The position numbers and the translations under genes are program-made. From Microbacterium enclense (lineage in GTDB: Bacteria; Actinomycetota; Actinomycetes; Actinomycetales; Microbacteriaceae): a stretch of DNA of 54,932 bases. The stretch is from the NCBI RefSeq assembly GCF_004022425.1, contig NZ_RBZY01000016.1:5698-60629 (forward strand), given 5' to 3'. Below, piece after piece: positions 42,188 to 50,235 of the stretch (its first letter is position 1; every line of letters begins with the position of its first letter). The notes beneath the pieces are model-generated. The model ran no database searches. It was not told where the DNA came from and worked only from the letters and a program-made list of their open reading frames with translations.

Positions 42188-42492
42188 CGTACCCCCTCAT
42201 CCTCGTACCGTTCGTCGCGCTCACCCTCGCCGTCACGCTCGCCAGTGCGCGGCGACCCGGCTTCGCGCGGCGGATGCGGGCCTCGGCCTGGACGGCACTC
42301 GTGCTGGTCGCGCTGACCGCCGTGTTCGACAACGTCATGATCGCGGTGGGACTGTTCTCGTACCCCGAAGAGCACCTCAGCGGTCTGCGGATCGGCCTGG
42401 CTCCCCTCGAGGACTTCGCCTATCCGATCTGCGCGGCCTTCCTCGTGCCCGCGCTGTTCTCGCTCGTCCCCGCCCGGAGGCACACCGCATGA
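42184..42492 (+). CDS. crtYf: C50 carotenoid epsilon-cyclase subunit CrtYf
   Basis: A 102-residue three-helix membrane protein, the second half of the heterodimeric cyclase. The conserved stretch FDNVMIAVGLFSYPEEHLSGLRIGLAPLEDFAYP contains the PLED motif equivalent to PVEE in its partner. GTG 42184 overlaps the crtYe stop (GTGA), and its own stop overlaps the crtEb ATG, so the partner chains are made in fixed proportion. Confidence 0.88.
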   Translation: MTYPLILVPFVALTLAVTLASARRPGFARRMRASAWTALVLVALTAVFDNVMIAVGLFSYPEEHLSGLRIGLAPLEDFAYPICAAFLVPALFSLVPARRHTA

Positions 42493-43379
42493 CCACCCCC
42501 GCTCTCACCCCGGGACGCGTCCTGCGCGAGCTGTTCGTCTCGTCGCGACCCGTGAGCTGGATCAACACCGCGTTCCCCTTCGCGGCCGCGTACCTGCTGA
42601 CCACGCGACAGGTCGATGTCGTGCTCGTCGTCGGCATCCTGTTCTTCCTCATCCCCTACAACCTCGCGATGTACGGGGTGAACGACGTCTTCGACTACGA
42701 GTCGGATCTGCGTAACCCCCGCAAGGGCGGCACGCACGGCGCGGTCCTCGCCAAGCGCATGCACCCGATCACGCTCTGGGCCTCCGCCCTGTCGTGCCTG
42801 CCGTTCGTGGTGTTCCTCGTGATCGTCGGATCGCCCCTGTCGTGGCTCGTGCTCGCGCTCAGCCTGTTCTTCGTCGTGTTCTACTCCGCTCCCCCGCTCC
42901 GGCTCAAGGAGCGCCCCTTCGCGGACTCGATGACGAGCAGCATCCACTTCTTCTCGCCCGCCGTGTACGGGCTCGTGATCGCCGGGGCGACGTGGACCTG
43001 GCAGCTGGTCGCGGTGCTCGTCGCCTTCGCCCTGTGGGGCATCGCCTCGCACGCCTTCGGCGCCGTCCAGGACGTCGAGGCGGATCGCGCCGCCGACATC
43101 TCCTCGATCGCCACGGCACGCGGCGCGCGGTGGACCGTACGCTTCGCACTGGCCGCGTACGCCCTCGCCGGCGTAGTCATGCTGGTCACCGCGTGGCCGG
43201 GACCGCTCGCGGCGCTCCTCGTGATCCCGTACCTCGTCGTGTGCTGGCCGTACCGCAACGTCACGGATGCCACCTCCGACAGCGCCACCGCCGGATGGAA
43301 CCGTTTCCTGTGGCTCAACCAGATCGCGGGCTTCGGCACGACGATGCTGCTGATCTGGTGGTGGTTCCTCAGCGCGTGA
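42489..43379 (+). CDS. crtEb: lycopene elongase (UbiA-type prenyltransferase) CrtEb
   Basis: A 296-residue UbiA-superfamily membrane prenyltransferase with about eight helices. The first Asp motif is NDVFDYESDLRNPRKGG (about 60-76) and the second is FGAVQDVEADRAADISSIAT. In decaprenoxanthin synthesis it adds two C5 units to lycopene (C40 to C50), after which CrtYe/CrtYf cyclise the ends. Last gene of the operon; a very stable inverted repeat lies 60 bases downstream. An mmpL-like gene found inside the Corynebacterium cluster is absent here. Confidence 0.92.
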   Translation: MTTPALTPGRVLRELFVSSRPVSWINTAFPFAAAYLLTTRQVDVVLVVGILFFLIPYNLAMYGVNDVFDYESDLRNPRKGGTHGAVLAKRMHPITLWASALSCLPFVVFLVIVGSPLSWLVLALSLFFVVFYSAPPLRLKERPFADSMTSSIHFFSPAVYGLVIAGATWTWQLVAVLVAFALWGIASHAFGAVQDVEADRAADISSIATARGARWTVRFALAAYALAGVVMLVTAWPGPLAALLVIPYLVVCWPYRNVTDATSDSATAGWNRFLWLNQIAGFGTTMLLIWWWFLSA

Positions 43380-43438
43380 CGCTCCCCGGATGACGCGGGG
43401 GCACGGTGTCGCTCCTGACCCGCACGGGGCATGCTCAC

Positions 43439-43487
43439 TGTCCAGGACACGCGGATGTCGGCCCGCGCCGTCCGCGTGTCCTGGACA
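43439..43487. repeat. 17-bp perfect inverted repeat containing two TGTCC(A/T)GGACA palindromes
   Basis: TGTCCAGGACACGCGGA (43439-43455) and its exact complement (43471-43487) enclose a 15-base loop. Each arm itself contains the 11-bp palindrome TGTCC-A/T-GGACA. It lies between the convergent crtEb and UPF0182 genes, in a 261-base gap that also holds a second hairpin. It could be a terminator, but the nested palindromes are unusual for that and look like paired protein sites. Confidence 0.7.
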
Positions 43488-43596
43488 CCCCACGGGGGGC
43501 GGGTGGGATGCCGGGCCCGCGGGGCTCCGGGCCGGCCACGGCCTGCATGGCGGACACCCCCACCACGGCGGAAACGCCCGTAACAGCGGAAACGAA

Positions 43597-43628
43597 AGAC
43601 GCCGACACCCCGAAGGGCGTCGGCGTCT
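43597..43628. terminator. terminator between crtEb and the UPF0182 gene
   Basis: AGACGCCGACACCC (43597-43610) pairs with GGGCGTCGGCGTCT (43615-43628) with one mismatch and a four-base loop, 12 bases beyond the UPF0182 stop on the minus strand. Confidence 0.7.
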
Positions 43629-43640
43629 CTCGTGCGCAGG

Positions 43641-46586
43641 TCAGCCGGCGGGTGTGGGAGCGGGCGTGGGCGTCGACTCCGCGGAGTCCTGCGCCTGGCC
43701 CTCGAGCTCGATGAGGCGCTGGACTGCCGCGTTGAGGCGCGCGTCCTGCGTCGCGAACTCGGCGAGGTTACCCGCTGTCAGCGCCGCCTGCTTGGCGGCC
43801 AGAGCCTCCTGCGCCTCGACCAGCGCCGCCGCGTAGTCGCCGGCCGGCGCGTTCGGGGTTGCCGGGGTATCGCCGCCCTGATCGGGCTGATCGGTCGGGT
43901 CGGTCGGCGCCACCGACTCGTCACCGGTCTCGGCACCCGAATCTCCGCCGAAGAGCGTATCGAGCGCTTCGCTCAACGTGTTCTCGAACGCGATCCTGTT
44001 ACCGAAGGCGACGAGCACGCGCCGAAGCTGCGGGAGCTGCGTACCGCCGGAGGACTGCACGAAGACCGGCTGCACGTAGAGCAGACCGCCACCGACCGGG
44101 AGCGTCAGCAGGTTGCCGTTGAGCACCTGCGACTGGCCCTGCTGAAGGATGTTGATCTGCGACGACACCGCCGTGTCGGAGTCGAACGTGTTCTGCACCT
44201 GACCGGGTCCGGGAACGGTCGTGGCCGCGTCGATCACGAGCATCCGCAATCGTCCGTAGTCCTCGCGTTTCGTGCCCTTCTCGTCACCCGCGTTGGAGTC
44301 CACCGCGAGATAGCCGGTGAGGACGTTGCGCGCCTGACCCTGGGATGCCGGGATGAAGCTGGTGAACATCGAGTAGGTCGGCTCGTCCTGGCTCGGCATC
44401 TTCATCGTCAGGTAGTACGGCGGCTGCAGGCTGTTCGGGTCCTGCGGGTCGTTCGGAGTGGCCCAGCGGTTGTCCTGCTGGAAGAACGACCGCGCGTCGT
44501 CGACGTGGTAGACGCCCAGCATCGAACGCTGCACCTTCATGAGGTCGGTCGGGTACCGGACGTGGCTCATGAGGTCGGCCGACATCTCGCTCCAGGGCTC
44601 CAGGCTGGACGGGTAGACCTTCTGCCATGCCTGCAGGATCGGGTCCTCGTCGTCCCACGCGTACAGCGTGACCTTGCCGTCGTAGGCGTCGACCGTCGCC
44701 TTGACCGAGTTGCGGATGTAGTTGATGTTGTCGAGCGAGTACGTCGGCGACGGGGTGTTCGAGTCCGCAATGGCCCGCGACAGCGAGACACCCGTCGAGT
44801 AGGGGTAGTTCGCGCTCGTGGTGTAGCCGTCGATGACCCACTGGATTCGACCGTCCACCACGGTGGGGTACGGATCGCTGTCGAGCGTCAGGTAGGGCGC
44901 GACCTTCTGCACGCGATCCTTCGGGTTGCGGTCATAGAGGATCTGGGAGTCCTCGTTGACGTAGTCCGAGAACAGGATCTGCTCCGACTGGAACTTCAGT
45001 GCGTAGATCAGTCGGTTGAACACGTTCCCGACGCTCGGGCCGCCGTCGCCACGGAACGTGGTGCGGGTCTCCGTACCGCCGTCGGCGCCGAGCGGGTAGT
45101 CGAGCTCGATGTCCTCGCCGCCCTCGGGGCCGCCCACGATCGAGTACGGCGGAGACTGCTCGCCGAAGTACACGCGCGGCTCGTAGTTCAGGTCGGTCAG
45201 GAAGCCCGTTCCGGGGATCGCCTGCTCGAGGAACACGGGATCGCCGTCGTCGGTGCGCTCGTTGCCCGCCGCGGCCACCATGCCGTACCCGTGCGTGTAC
45301 ACGAGGGTCGTGTTCTGCCACGTGGCGGCATCGCCGAGCTGCTGGATGTTCAGCTCGCGCAGGGCGACGACGGCATCCTGGCTCTGTCCGTTGATCTGAT
45401 ACCGGTCGACGTCCAGCGGGTTACCGAACTGGTAGTACGCGCGGTACTGCTCGAGCTGGCGGACCGTGGGGCTGATGATCGCCGGGTCCATGATGCGCAG
45501 CTGAGCCGTCGAGGCGGCGTCGTTGCGGAGCTGCCCGGCCTCGGCGGTCGTCGCGGCCTCGAAGTTCTCCTTCTCGACGCCGTCGATGCCGTACGCGGCC
45601 TTCGTGCTGTCGAGGTTGCGCTGATAGTACTGGCTCTCGAGCGAGAGCTGGTTGGGGCGCACCTGAAAGGTCGTGACCGCCCACGGGATGGCCGCGCCCA
45701 CGACGATGGCCGACACGACGAGAAGCGCCGTCGCGATGAGGGGGTAGCGCCAGCGCCCGATGACGGCGGTGATGAAGAAGGCGAGCGCCACGATGACGGC
45801 CGCGATGGCGAGGATGGTCTGTCCGGGGATGACCGCGTTGACGCCCACGTAGGCGGGGCCCGTGATCCGGTCCTCCTGCGTGATGAGGGTGGAGTAACGG
45901 TCGAGCCACAGGCTGGCGCCCTGGAGCAGCAGGTAGATGCCGGCGAGGACGGCGAGCTGGATGCGGGCCGCCTTCGAGATCCGCAGTTCCCGCTGACCGA
46001 CACGGACCGAGCCGTACAGGTAGGACACGACCGCCGTGAGCAGGAGGCAGACGAGCACGACGCCCGAGGCGAAACCGACCACGGTCGTGTAGAACGGCAG
46101 ACCGAACAGGTAGAACCCGGTGTCGAGGCCGAACTGCGGGTCGGTGGTCGAAGTGGCGACGCCGTTGAACCACAGCCAGGTCGTCTCCCACTGCGCCGAG
46201 GCGGCGAAGCCGGCGAAGAAGCCGAAGAAGATCGGGATGCCCCACATCGCCAGGCGGCGCAGAGGCTCCACAACCTCCTGGTAGCGATCGAGCTGCGAGC
46301 TCAACCGGGCGTAGACGGGGCGCAAACGATACGCGAGCTGAATGACGCCCCACACGGGCACGGCCATCGCGAGGAAGCCCACGACGAACATCACCGTCCG
46401 GGCGATCCACTGGGTGGTCAACACCTCGGTGAAACCGAGCTGCGAGAACCACATCCAATCGGAGTACAGATTCGCGAAGACGAAGAACGCCACGACCAGG
46501 GCGGCGATGACCGCCAGCGAGATCGAGATGATCCGTCGTGAACGGTTCGGGGGCGTGGCCTGGTTCGGCGCTGAGGTCGTGGTCAC
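43641..46586 (-). CDS. UPF0182 family large membrane protein
   Basis: A 981-residue protein of the UPF0182 (COG1615) family common to actinobacteria. The N-terminal third has about seven membrane helices (first FANLYSDWMWFSQLGFTEVL just after helix 1, a family hallmark). A very large extracytoplasmic region follows (about 330-880), containing NLDSTKAAYGIDGVEKENFEA, TLVYTHGYGMVAAAGNERT and YLTMKMPSQDEPTYSMFTSFIPASQ. The C-terminal 90 residues are Asp/Gly/Thr-rich, then a coiled segment AALVEAQEALAAKQAALTAGNLAEF and a PTPAPTPAG end. Function unknown. GTG 46586 is fixed by TAGGAT six bases upstream. Confidence 0.93.
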   Translation of the reverse strand: MTTTSAPNQATPPNRSRRIISISLAVIAALVVAFFVFANLYSDWMWFSQLGFTEVLTTQWIARTVMFVVGFLAMAVPVWGVIQLAYRLRPVYARLSSQLDRYQEVVEPLRRLAMWGIPIFFGFFAGFAASAQWETTWLWFNGVATSTTDPQFGLDTGFYLFGLPFYTTVVGFASGVVLVCLLLTAVVSYLYGSVRVGQRELRISKAARIQLAVLAGIYLLLQGASLWLDRYSTLITQEDRITGPAYVGVNAVIPGQTILAIAAVIVALAFFITAVIGRWRYPLIATALLVVSAIVVGAAIPWAVTTFQVRPNQLSLESQYYQRNLDSTKAAYGIDGVEKENFEAATTAEAGQLRNDAASTAQLRIMDPAIISPTVRQLEQYRAYYQFGNPLDVDRYQINGQSQDAVVALRELNIQQLGDAATWQNTTLVYTHGYGMVAAAGNERTDDGDPVFLEQAIPGTGFLTDLNYEPRVYFGEQSPPYSIVGGPEGGEDIELDYPLGADGGTETRTTFRGDGGPSVGNVFNRLIYALKFQSEQILFSDYVNEDSQILYDRNPKDRVQKVAPYLTLDSDPYPTVVDGRIQWVIDGYTTSANYPYSTGVSLSRAIADSNTPSPTYSLDNINYIRNSVKATVDAYDGKVTLYAWDDEDPILQAWQKVYPSSLEPWSEMSADLMSHVRYPTDLMKVQRSMLGVYHVDDARSFFQQDNRWATPNDPQDPNSLQPPYYLTMKMPSQDEPTYSMFTSFIPASQGQARNVLTGYLAVDSNAGDEKGTKREDYGRLRMLVIDAATTVPGPGQVQNTFDSDTAVSSQINILQQGQSQVLNGNLLTLPVGGGLLYVQPVFVQSSGGTQLPQLRRVLVAFGNRIAFENTLSEALDTLFGGDSGAETGDESVAPTDPTDQPDQGGDTPATPNAPAGDYAAALVEAQEALAAKQAALTAGNLAEFATQDARLNAAVQRLIELEGQAQDSAESTPTPAPTPAG

Positions 46587-46592
46587 CCGTCC

Positions 46593-46598
46593 ATCCTA
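46593..46598 (-). promoter_or_regulatory. -10 box (TAGGAT) of a leaderless promoter for the UPF0182 gene
   Basis: TAGGAT on the minus strand ends exactly six bases before the GTG at 46586. Confidence 0.5.
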
Positions 46599-46629
46599 GG
46601 CGTCGCCTTCTGGGGGTACGCCGTGGATA

Positions 46630-47778
46630 CTACGATCCCGAGGCGGCCGCACTGTCGCAGGTCGGCAGGGCGTCGAGGTCGCCGCCGTCACGGATCGTCT
46701 CGAGCGCCGTCAGCGAGTCCTCGAGGGTAGCGACGGAGAGGACGCGGATGCCATCGGGCACGTGGCCCACGACCTCGTTGCAGTTGGACCGAGGGGCGAG
46801 GAACCAGGCGGCACCGGCATCCCGGGCCCCATAGAGCTTCTGACGGATGCCACCGATGCCGCCCACATTGCCGTCGGCGTCGATCGTCCCCGTGCCGGCG
46901 ATGTGCTGGCCGCCGGTGAGATCGCCCGCCGACATCTTGTCGATGATGCCGAGCGCGAACATCATGCCGGCGCTCGGCCCGCCGACGTTGTTGATCTGGA
47001 TCTTCACGTCGACCGGGAGGTCGAAAGTCAGCGTCAGACCGACGCCCAGCAGCCACTGCTGCTGTCCATTCACGTCGGTGAGGCGCGGCGTGACGGAGAC
47101 CGAGCTCTCGGTGCCGTTGCGATCGATGCCGAGGGCGACGGGCGCTCCGTCTCCGGCTTGGACGGCCGAGCGGATGTCGTTCACGCTGGCCACGGGAGCA
47201 CCGTCGAGCGAGGTGATGACGTCGCCGAGATCCAGCACGCCCGCCGATGCGCCGTCGTCGTCGATGGTGCCGACGACGACGTCCTGGGGGACGGTGTACC
47301 CGAGCTCGCGCAGGGCCGCGGCGGAGGCCTCGAGCTGCGAATCGCTCATCAACGCGGCGTTCTCGGTGTTGCGCTGCTCGGTGGACTGCCCCGACGGGAA
47401 GATGCGGTCCAGCGGCACCACGGCCCGGGAGGGGTCGAACCACGCCTGCGCCAGCTCGATCCAACTGGGCGTTCGCTCCCGGTTGCCGTTGATCTGGACG
47501 GTGAGCAGGTCGAGCCGGCCCTCCGAGGGCGTGTCCTGCTCGTCGGGCACCGTGATGAGGGGCACCTCATCGCCATCGGCATCGCGCGAGGTCCCGAGGG
47601 TGTCGAGGACGGGTCCGGGCTGCTGGATGACGTACGGCGAGGGCAGGAAGGTGAGGACGAAGAGCACCAGCATCGCCACGACGAGCGACCACACGCCGAA
47701 CACGGTGGATCGGCCCCACCGCCGTCGATGCGCCGATCGAGCGGGCGCGACGGAGACGTTCTCGTCGAACAGGGTCAC
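46630..47778 (-). CDS. PDZ-Lon-like membrane-anchored protease (YlbL type)
   Basis: A 382-residue protein with an N-terminal membrane helix (about 27-47, VFGVWSLVVAMLVLFVLTFLPSP), a PDZ domain (about 175-235, LDLGDVITSLDGAPVASVNDIRSAV) and a Lon-type serine/lysine protease domain: Ser about 268 in GGPSAGMMFALGI and Lys about 314 in GGIRQKLYGA. This is the extracytoplasmic YlbL layout. GTG 47778 follows AGGACC. It lies just upstream of the UPF0182 gene on the same strand, the same order as Rv3194c-Rv3193c in M. tuberculosis, and is divergent from the DUF2342 gene. Confidence 0.9.
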   Translation of the reverse strand: MTLFDENVSVAPARSAHRRRWGRSTVFGVWSLVVAMLVLFVLTFLPSPYVIQQPGPVLDTLGTSRDADGDEVPLITVPDEQDTPSEGRLDLLTVQINGNRERTPSWIELAQAWFDPSRAVVPLDRIFPSGQSTEQRNTENAALMSDSQLEASAAALRELGYTVPQDVVVGTIDDDGASAGVLDLGDVITSLDGAPVASVNDIRSAVQAGDGAPVALGIDRNGTESSVSVTPRLTDVNGQQQWLLGVGLTLTFDLPVDVKIQINNVGGPSAGMMFALGIIDKMSAGDLTGGQHIAGTGTIDADGNVGGIGGIRQKLYGARDAGAAWFLAPRSNCNEVVGHVPDGIRVLSVATLEDSLTALETIRDGGDLDALPTCDSAAASGS

Positions 47779-47858
47779 GGGTCCTACCTTTGCCGGGTCG
47801 TTCGCGCGCGGCGTAAGCGGCGAGGGGCCGAGCCGAGGGGAGCGAGGAATCGTGCGAC

Positions 47859-47864
47859 TAGCGT
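47859..47864 (+). promoter_or_regulatory. possible -10 box (TAGCGT) for the DUF2342 gene
   Basis: TAGCGT lies 39 bases before GTG 47904 and would give a leader of about 33 nt containing AAAGG. Confidence 0.35.
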
Positions 47865-47903
47865 AGATCGCGTTCCCCTTGACCCGGCTGAAAGGCGACT
47901 GAA

Positions 47904-49304
47904 GTGGCAGACGACGACCGGAACCCCGAGGAGGAGTTCCAGGAGCTCCTGCGGCGCCTGATGTCCGGCGACACCTCTGGCCTCGACCCCGAGCAGCTCT
48001 CGCGCCTGTCGGGGATGCAGATCGACCCGGCCATGATGCAGGCGGTCATGAACCAGCTGCAGGGGGCGATGTCGGGCGCGCAGGACGGCATCGACTGGGG
48101 GCTGGCCGAGCGCCAGGCCCTGCACATCGCCAATCAGGACGGTCTCGGCGTGTCCACCGGGCAGCGCACCGACCTCGACCAGGCTTTCTCGCTCGCGGCG
48201 CTGTGGCTCGGCGAGGCGACCACGATCAGCGACCTCCCGCGTCCGCCGAAAGCCGTCACCCGGGGGGCGTGGGTGAGCGCGACCCTGCCCGTGTGGCAGG
48301 AATTGGCCGAGCCCGTCGCGACGAGCATCGCCGACGCCCTCACAGAGGCGCTCGGCCAGCAGGCACCGGACGACATGCAGGACCTCATCGCCGGGGCGGG
48401 CCGACTGATGCGCACGGTCGGCGGTTCGCTCTTCGCCACGCAGCTCGGCCAGGTCGTCGGACGTCTGTCGACCGAGGTCGTGGGCGGCGGGGACGTGGGC
48501 ATTCCCGTCATGCCCGACGGCGACGCCGCGATCCTGCCCCAGAACTTCGCCGACTTCGGTCGCGACCTCGAGATCCCCGACGACCAGCTCGCGCTGTATC
48601 TCGCCACGCGCGAGCTGGCGCACGCGCGCCTGTTCCGGCACGCGCGGTGGCTGCGCCTGCACGTCATCTCGCAGGTGCGCGAGTTCGCCCACGGCATCCG
48701 CGTGGACACCGATGCCCTCGAAGAACTCGCCTCGCGCTTCGACCCGTCGCAGCCCGACGAGCTGCGCAGTGCACTCGAGAGCGGCGCGCTGCTCCCCCAG
48801 CGATCGGAGGAGCAGACCGCGGCCCTCACCCGCCTCGAGAACCTCCTCGCCACCATCGAGGGCTGGGTCGACGTCGTCACCGAGGACGCCACCTCGCGCC
48901 TTCCTTCCGCCGCCCGTATCGCAGAGGCGGTTCGCCGCCGCCGCGCGGTCGGCGGACCGGCCGAGCAGGCGCTCGGGTCGCTCGTGGGCCTGGAACTGCG
49001 TCCCCGGCGCATGCGCGAAGCGGCAGCGATGTGGCGCGCCGTCACCGACGCGGTCGGTGCCGCCGGTCGCGATGCGCTGTGGGACTACCCCGACCTCATG
49101 CCCTCGGCGGACGACATCGACGATCACGCGGGCCTCGTGGCCCGGCTGGCGGCCGAGTCGCGCGGCGAGACCGCCCCCGCGGATGCCATGGACGACGCTC
49201 TTGCGCAACTCATCGCCGAAGAGACCGGGGAGGGTTCATCGGACGGCGACCCCGCGGAGCGCGGGGACGACGACCCGACCCCCGACGACCAGCGCCCGGT
49301 CTGA
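47904..49304 (+). CDS. DUF2342 / zincin-like protein
   Basis: A 466-residue soluble protein of the DUF2342 family, annotated elsewhere as zinc-dependent metalloprotease or coenzyme F420 biosynthesis-associated protein. The N-terminus is rich in Met/Gln helices (QIDPAMMQAVMNQLQGAMSG); the core has LFATQLGQVVGRLSTEV, AILPQNFADFGRDLEIPDDQLALYLATRELAHARLFRHARWLRLHV; an acidic tail follows. At the position where metallopeptidases have HExxH this protein reads RELAH (about 235-239), so only the second His of the motif is present; proteolysis is doubtful. GTG 47904 has AAAGG upstream. It corresponds to Rv3195 by gene order. Confidence 0.85.
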   Translation: MADDDRNPEEEFQELLRRLMSGDTSGLDPEQLSRLSGMQIDPAMMQAVMNQLQGAMSGAQDGIDWGLAERQALHIANQDGLGVSTGQRTDLDQAFSLAALWLGEATTISDLPRPPKAVTRGAWVSATLPVWQELAEPVATSIADALTEALGQQAPDDMQDLIAGAGRLMRTVGGSLFATQLGQVVGRLSTEVVGGGDVGIPVMPDGDAAILPQNFADFGRDLEIPDDQLALYLATRELAHARLFRHARWLRLHVISQVREFAHGIRVDTDALEELASRFDPSQPDELRSALESGALLPQRSEEQTAALTRLENLLATIEGWVDVVTEDATSRLPSAARIAEAVRRRRAVGGPAEQALGSLVGLELRPRRMREAAAMWRAVTDAVGAAGRDALWDYPDLMPSADDIDDHAGLVARLAAESRGETAPADAMDDALAQLIAEETGEGSSDGDPAERGDDDPTPDDQRPV

Positions 49305-49386
49305 TCCCTCCTCCCCAGGGTCGTTCGATGCGACCAGCCCTGGGGACAACGGGGAGCCGGCGCGAAGAGCGCGCCATCATCGGGTC

Positions 49387-50235
49387 ATGCTGCGACTCGA
49401 TGCCTCCGCTCCCCCTCTGTGGCGCCACGACGGGACCGTGCAGTTCGGTTCCCCGGCGCGCGTTCATCTCGCCGACCGCCATCCGTGGACCGACCCGGCC
49501 CTGTCGTCCCTCGAAGCGGGAACGTCGCGGGCGGCCCTGCGCGCCCTGGTCCGCGTGCACGGCGGACGCGATCGCGACGCCGACGACCTGCTCGCGCTGC
49601 TCGCGCCCGCGCTCGCCCGCCGTCGGCGCAGCCCACCGCTGGCGCTGCAAGTGGCCGATGACCTCCCCGCGTCCGTGGTCCGCGCCGTGCTTGCGGCTCT
49701 TCCTGCGCGGACGCCCCGCCTGGACTGGGCGGGCCCGGCGACGCATCCCGCCCCCGCGGGCGCGCGCGTCGTGCTCCTCGCCGCTCGCCGGGTCGATCCG
49801 CGTCGCGCGGTCGACCTCGTCCGCCACGACGTCGTGCACCTCCCGTTCGTCCTCGACGGCTCCACGGCAACCGTCGGACCCGTCGTCGCCCCCGGGATCA
49901 CGGCGTGCTTGAGCTGCCTGGATGCCGGTCGCCGACGTGACGACCCCGCGTGGCCCCTCATCGCCGCGCAACTGCTCGCGCGTCCACGACCGGACGTCGA
50001 CGTCGCGCTGGCGGCCGAAGCGGCGCGCGCCGCACGGCACCTGCTCAGCGGTCCGATCGACTCCGTGACGCGTTCGCTGCACCTGCGCGTCGACTCGCTC
50101 CAGCGGGCCTGGCGAACGCATCGGCCGAGCGCAGACTGCCGCTGCCGATCTCTCGCAGAAAGCGCGACGGCATCCGCTCCGATCGACCTCGTCCCCGCGA
50201 CCAGCTCACCGACAGCGTTCGCGCGGCCCGCGTGA
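49387..50235 (+). CDS. cyclodehydratase-like (TOMM E1-type) zinc protein
   Basis: A 282-residue protein resembling the TOMM leader-binding / cyclodehydratase E1-type family. The best segment is VVHLPFVLDGSTATVGPVVAPGITACLSCLDAGRRRDDPAWPLIAAQLLAR. Two cysteine pairs that would hold a structural zinc are present: CLSC (about 174-177) and CRC near residue 250. No YcaO partner, precursor peptide or oxidase is in the window, so azole formation is not implied; the gene sits in the conserved Rv3195-Rv3196 position. The last 191 bases overlap the end of the convergent helicase gene. CATCAT lies six bases before ATG 49387. Confidence 0.7.
   Translation: MLRLDASAPPLWRHDGTVQFGSPARVHLADRHPWTDPALSSLEAGTSRAALRALVRVHGGRDRDADDLLALLAPALARRRRSPPLALQVADDLPASVVRAVLAALPARTPRLDWAGPATHPAPAGARVVLLAARRVDPRRAVDLVRHDVVHLPFVLDGSTATVGPVVAPGITACLSCLDAGRRRDDPAWPLIAAQLLARPRPDVDVALAAEAARAARHLLSGPIDSVTRSLHLRVDSLQRAWRTHRPSADCRCRSLAESATASAPIDLVPATSSPTAFARPA

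Noticed and set aside
43547..43714. Small open frame beginning MADTPTTAETPVTAETK in the crtEb-UPF0182 gap
   Set aside because: The repeat-like start is tempting, but it runs through the terminator hairpin and into the antisense of the UPF0182 gene, and has no ribosome-binding site or -10 box.
43632..46541. Long plus-strand open frame opposite the UPF0182 gene
   Set aside because: Rich in Arg, Val, Asp and His without domain pattern; the minus-strand frame matches a known family over its entire length.
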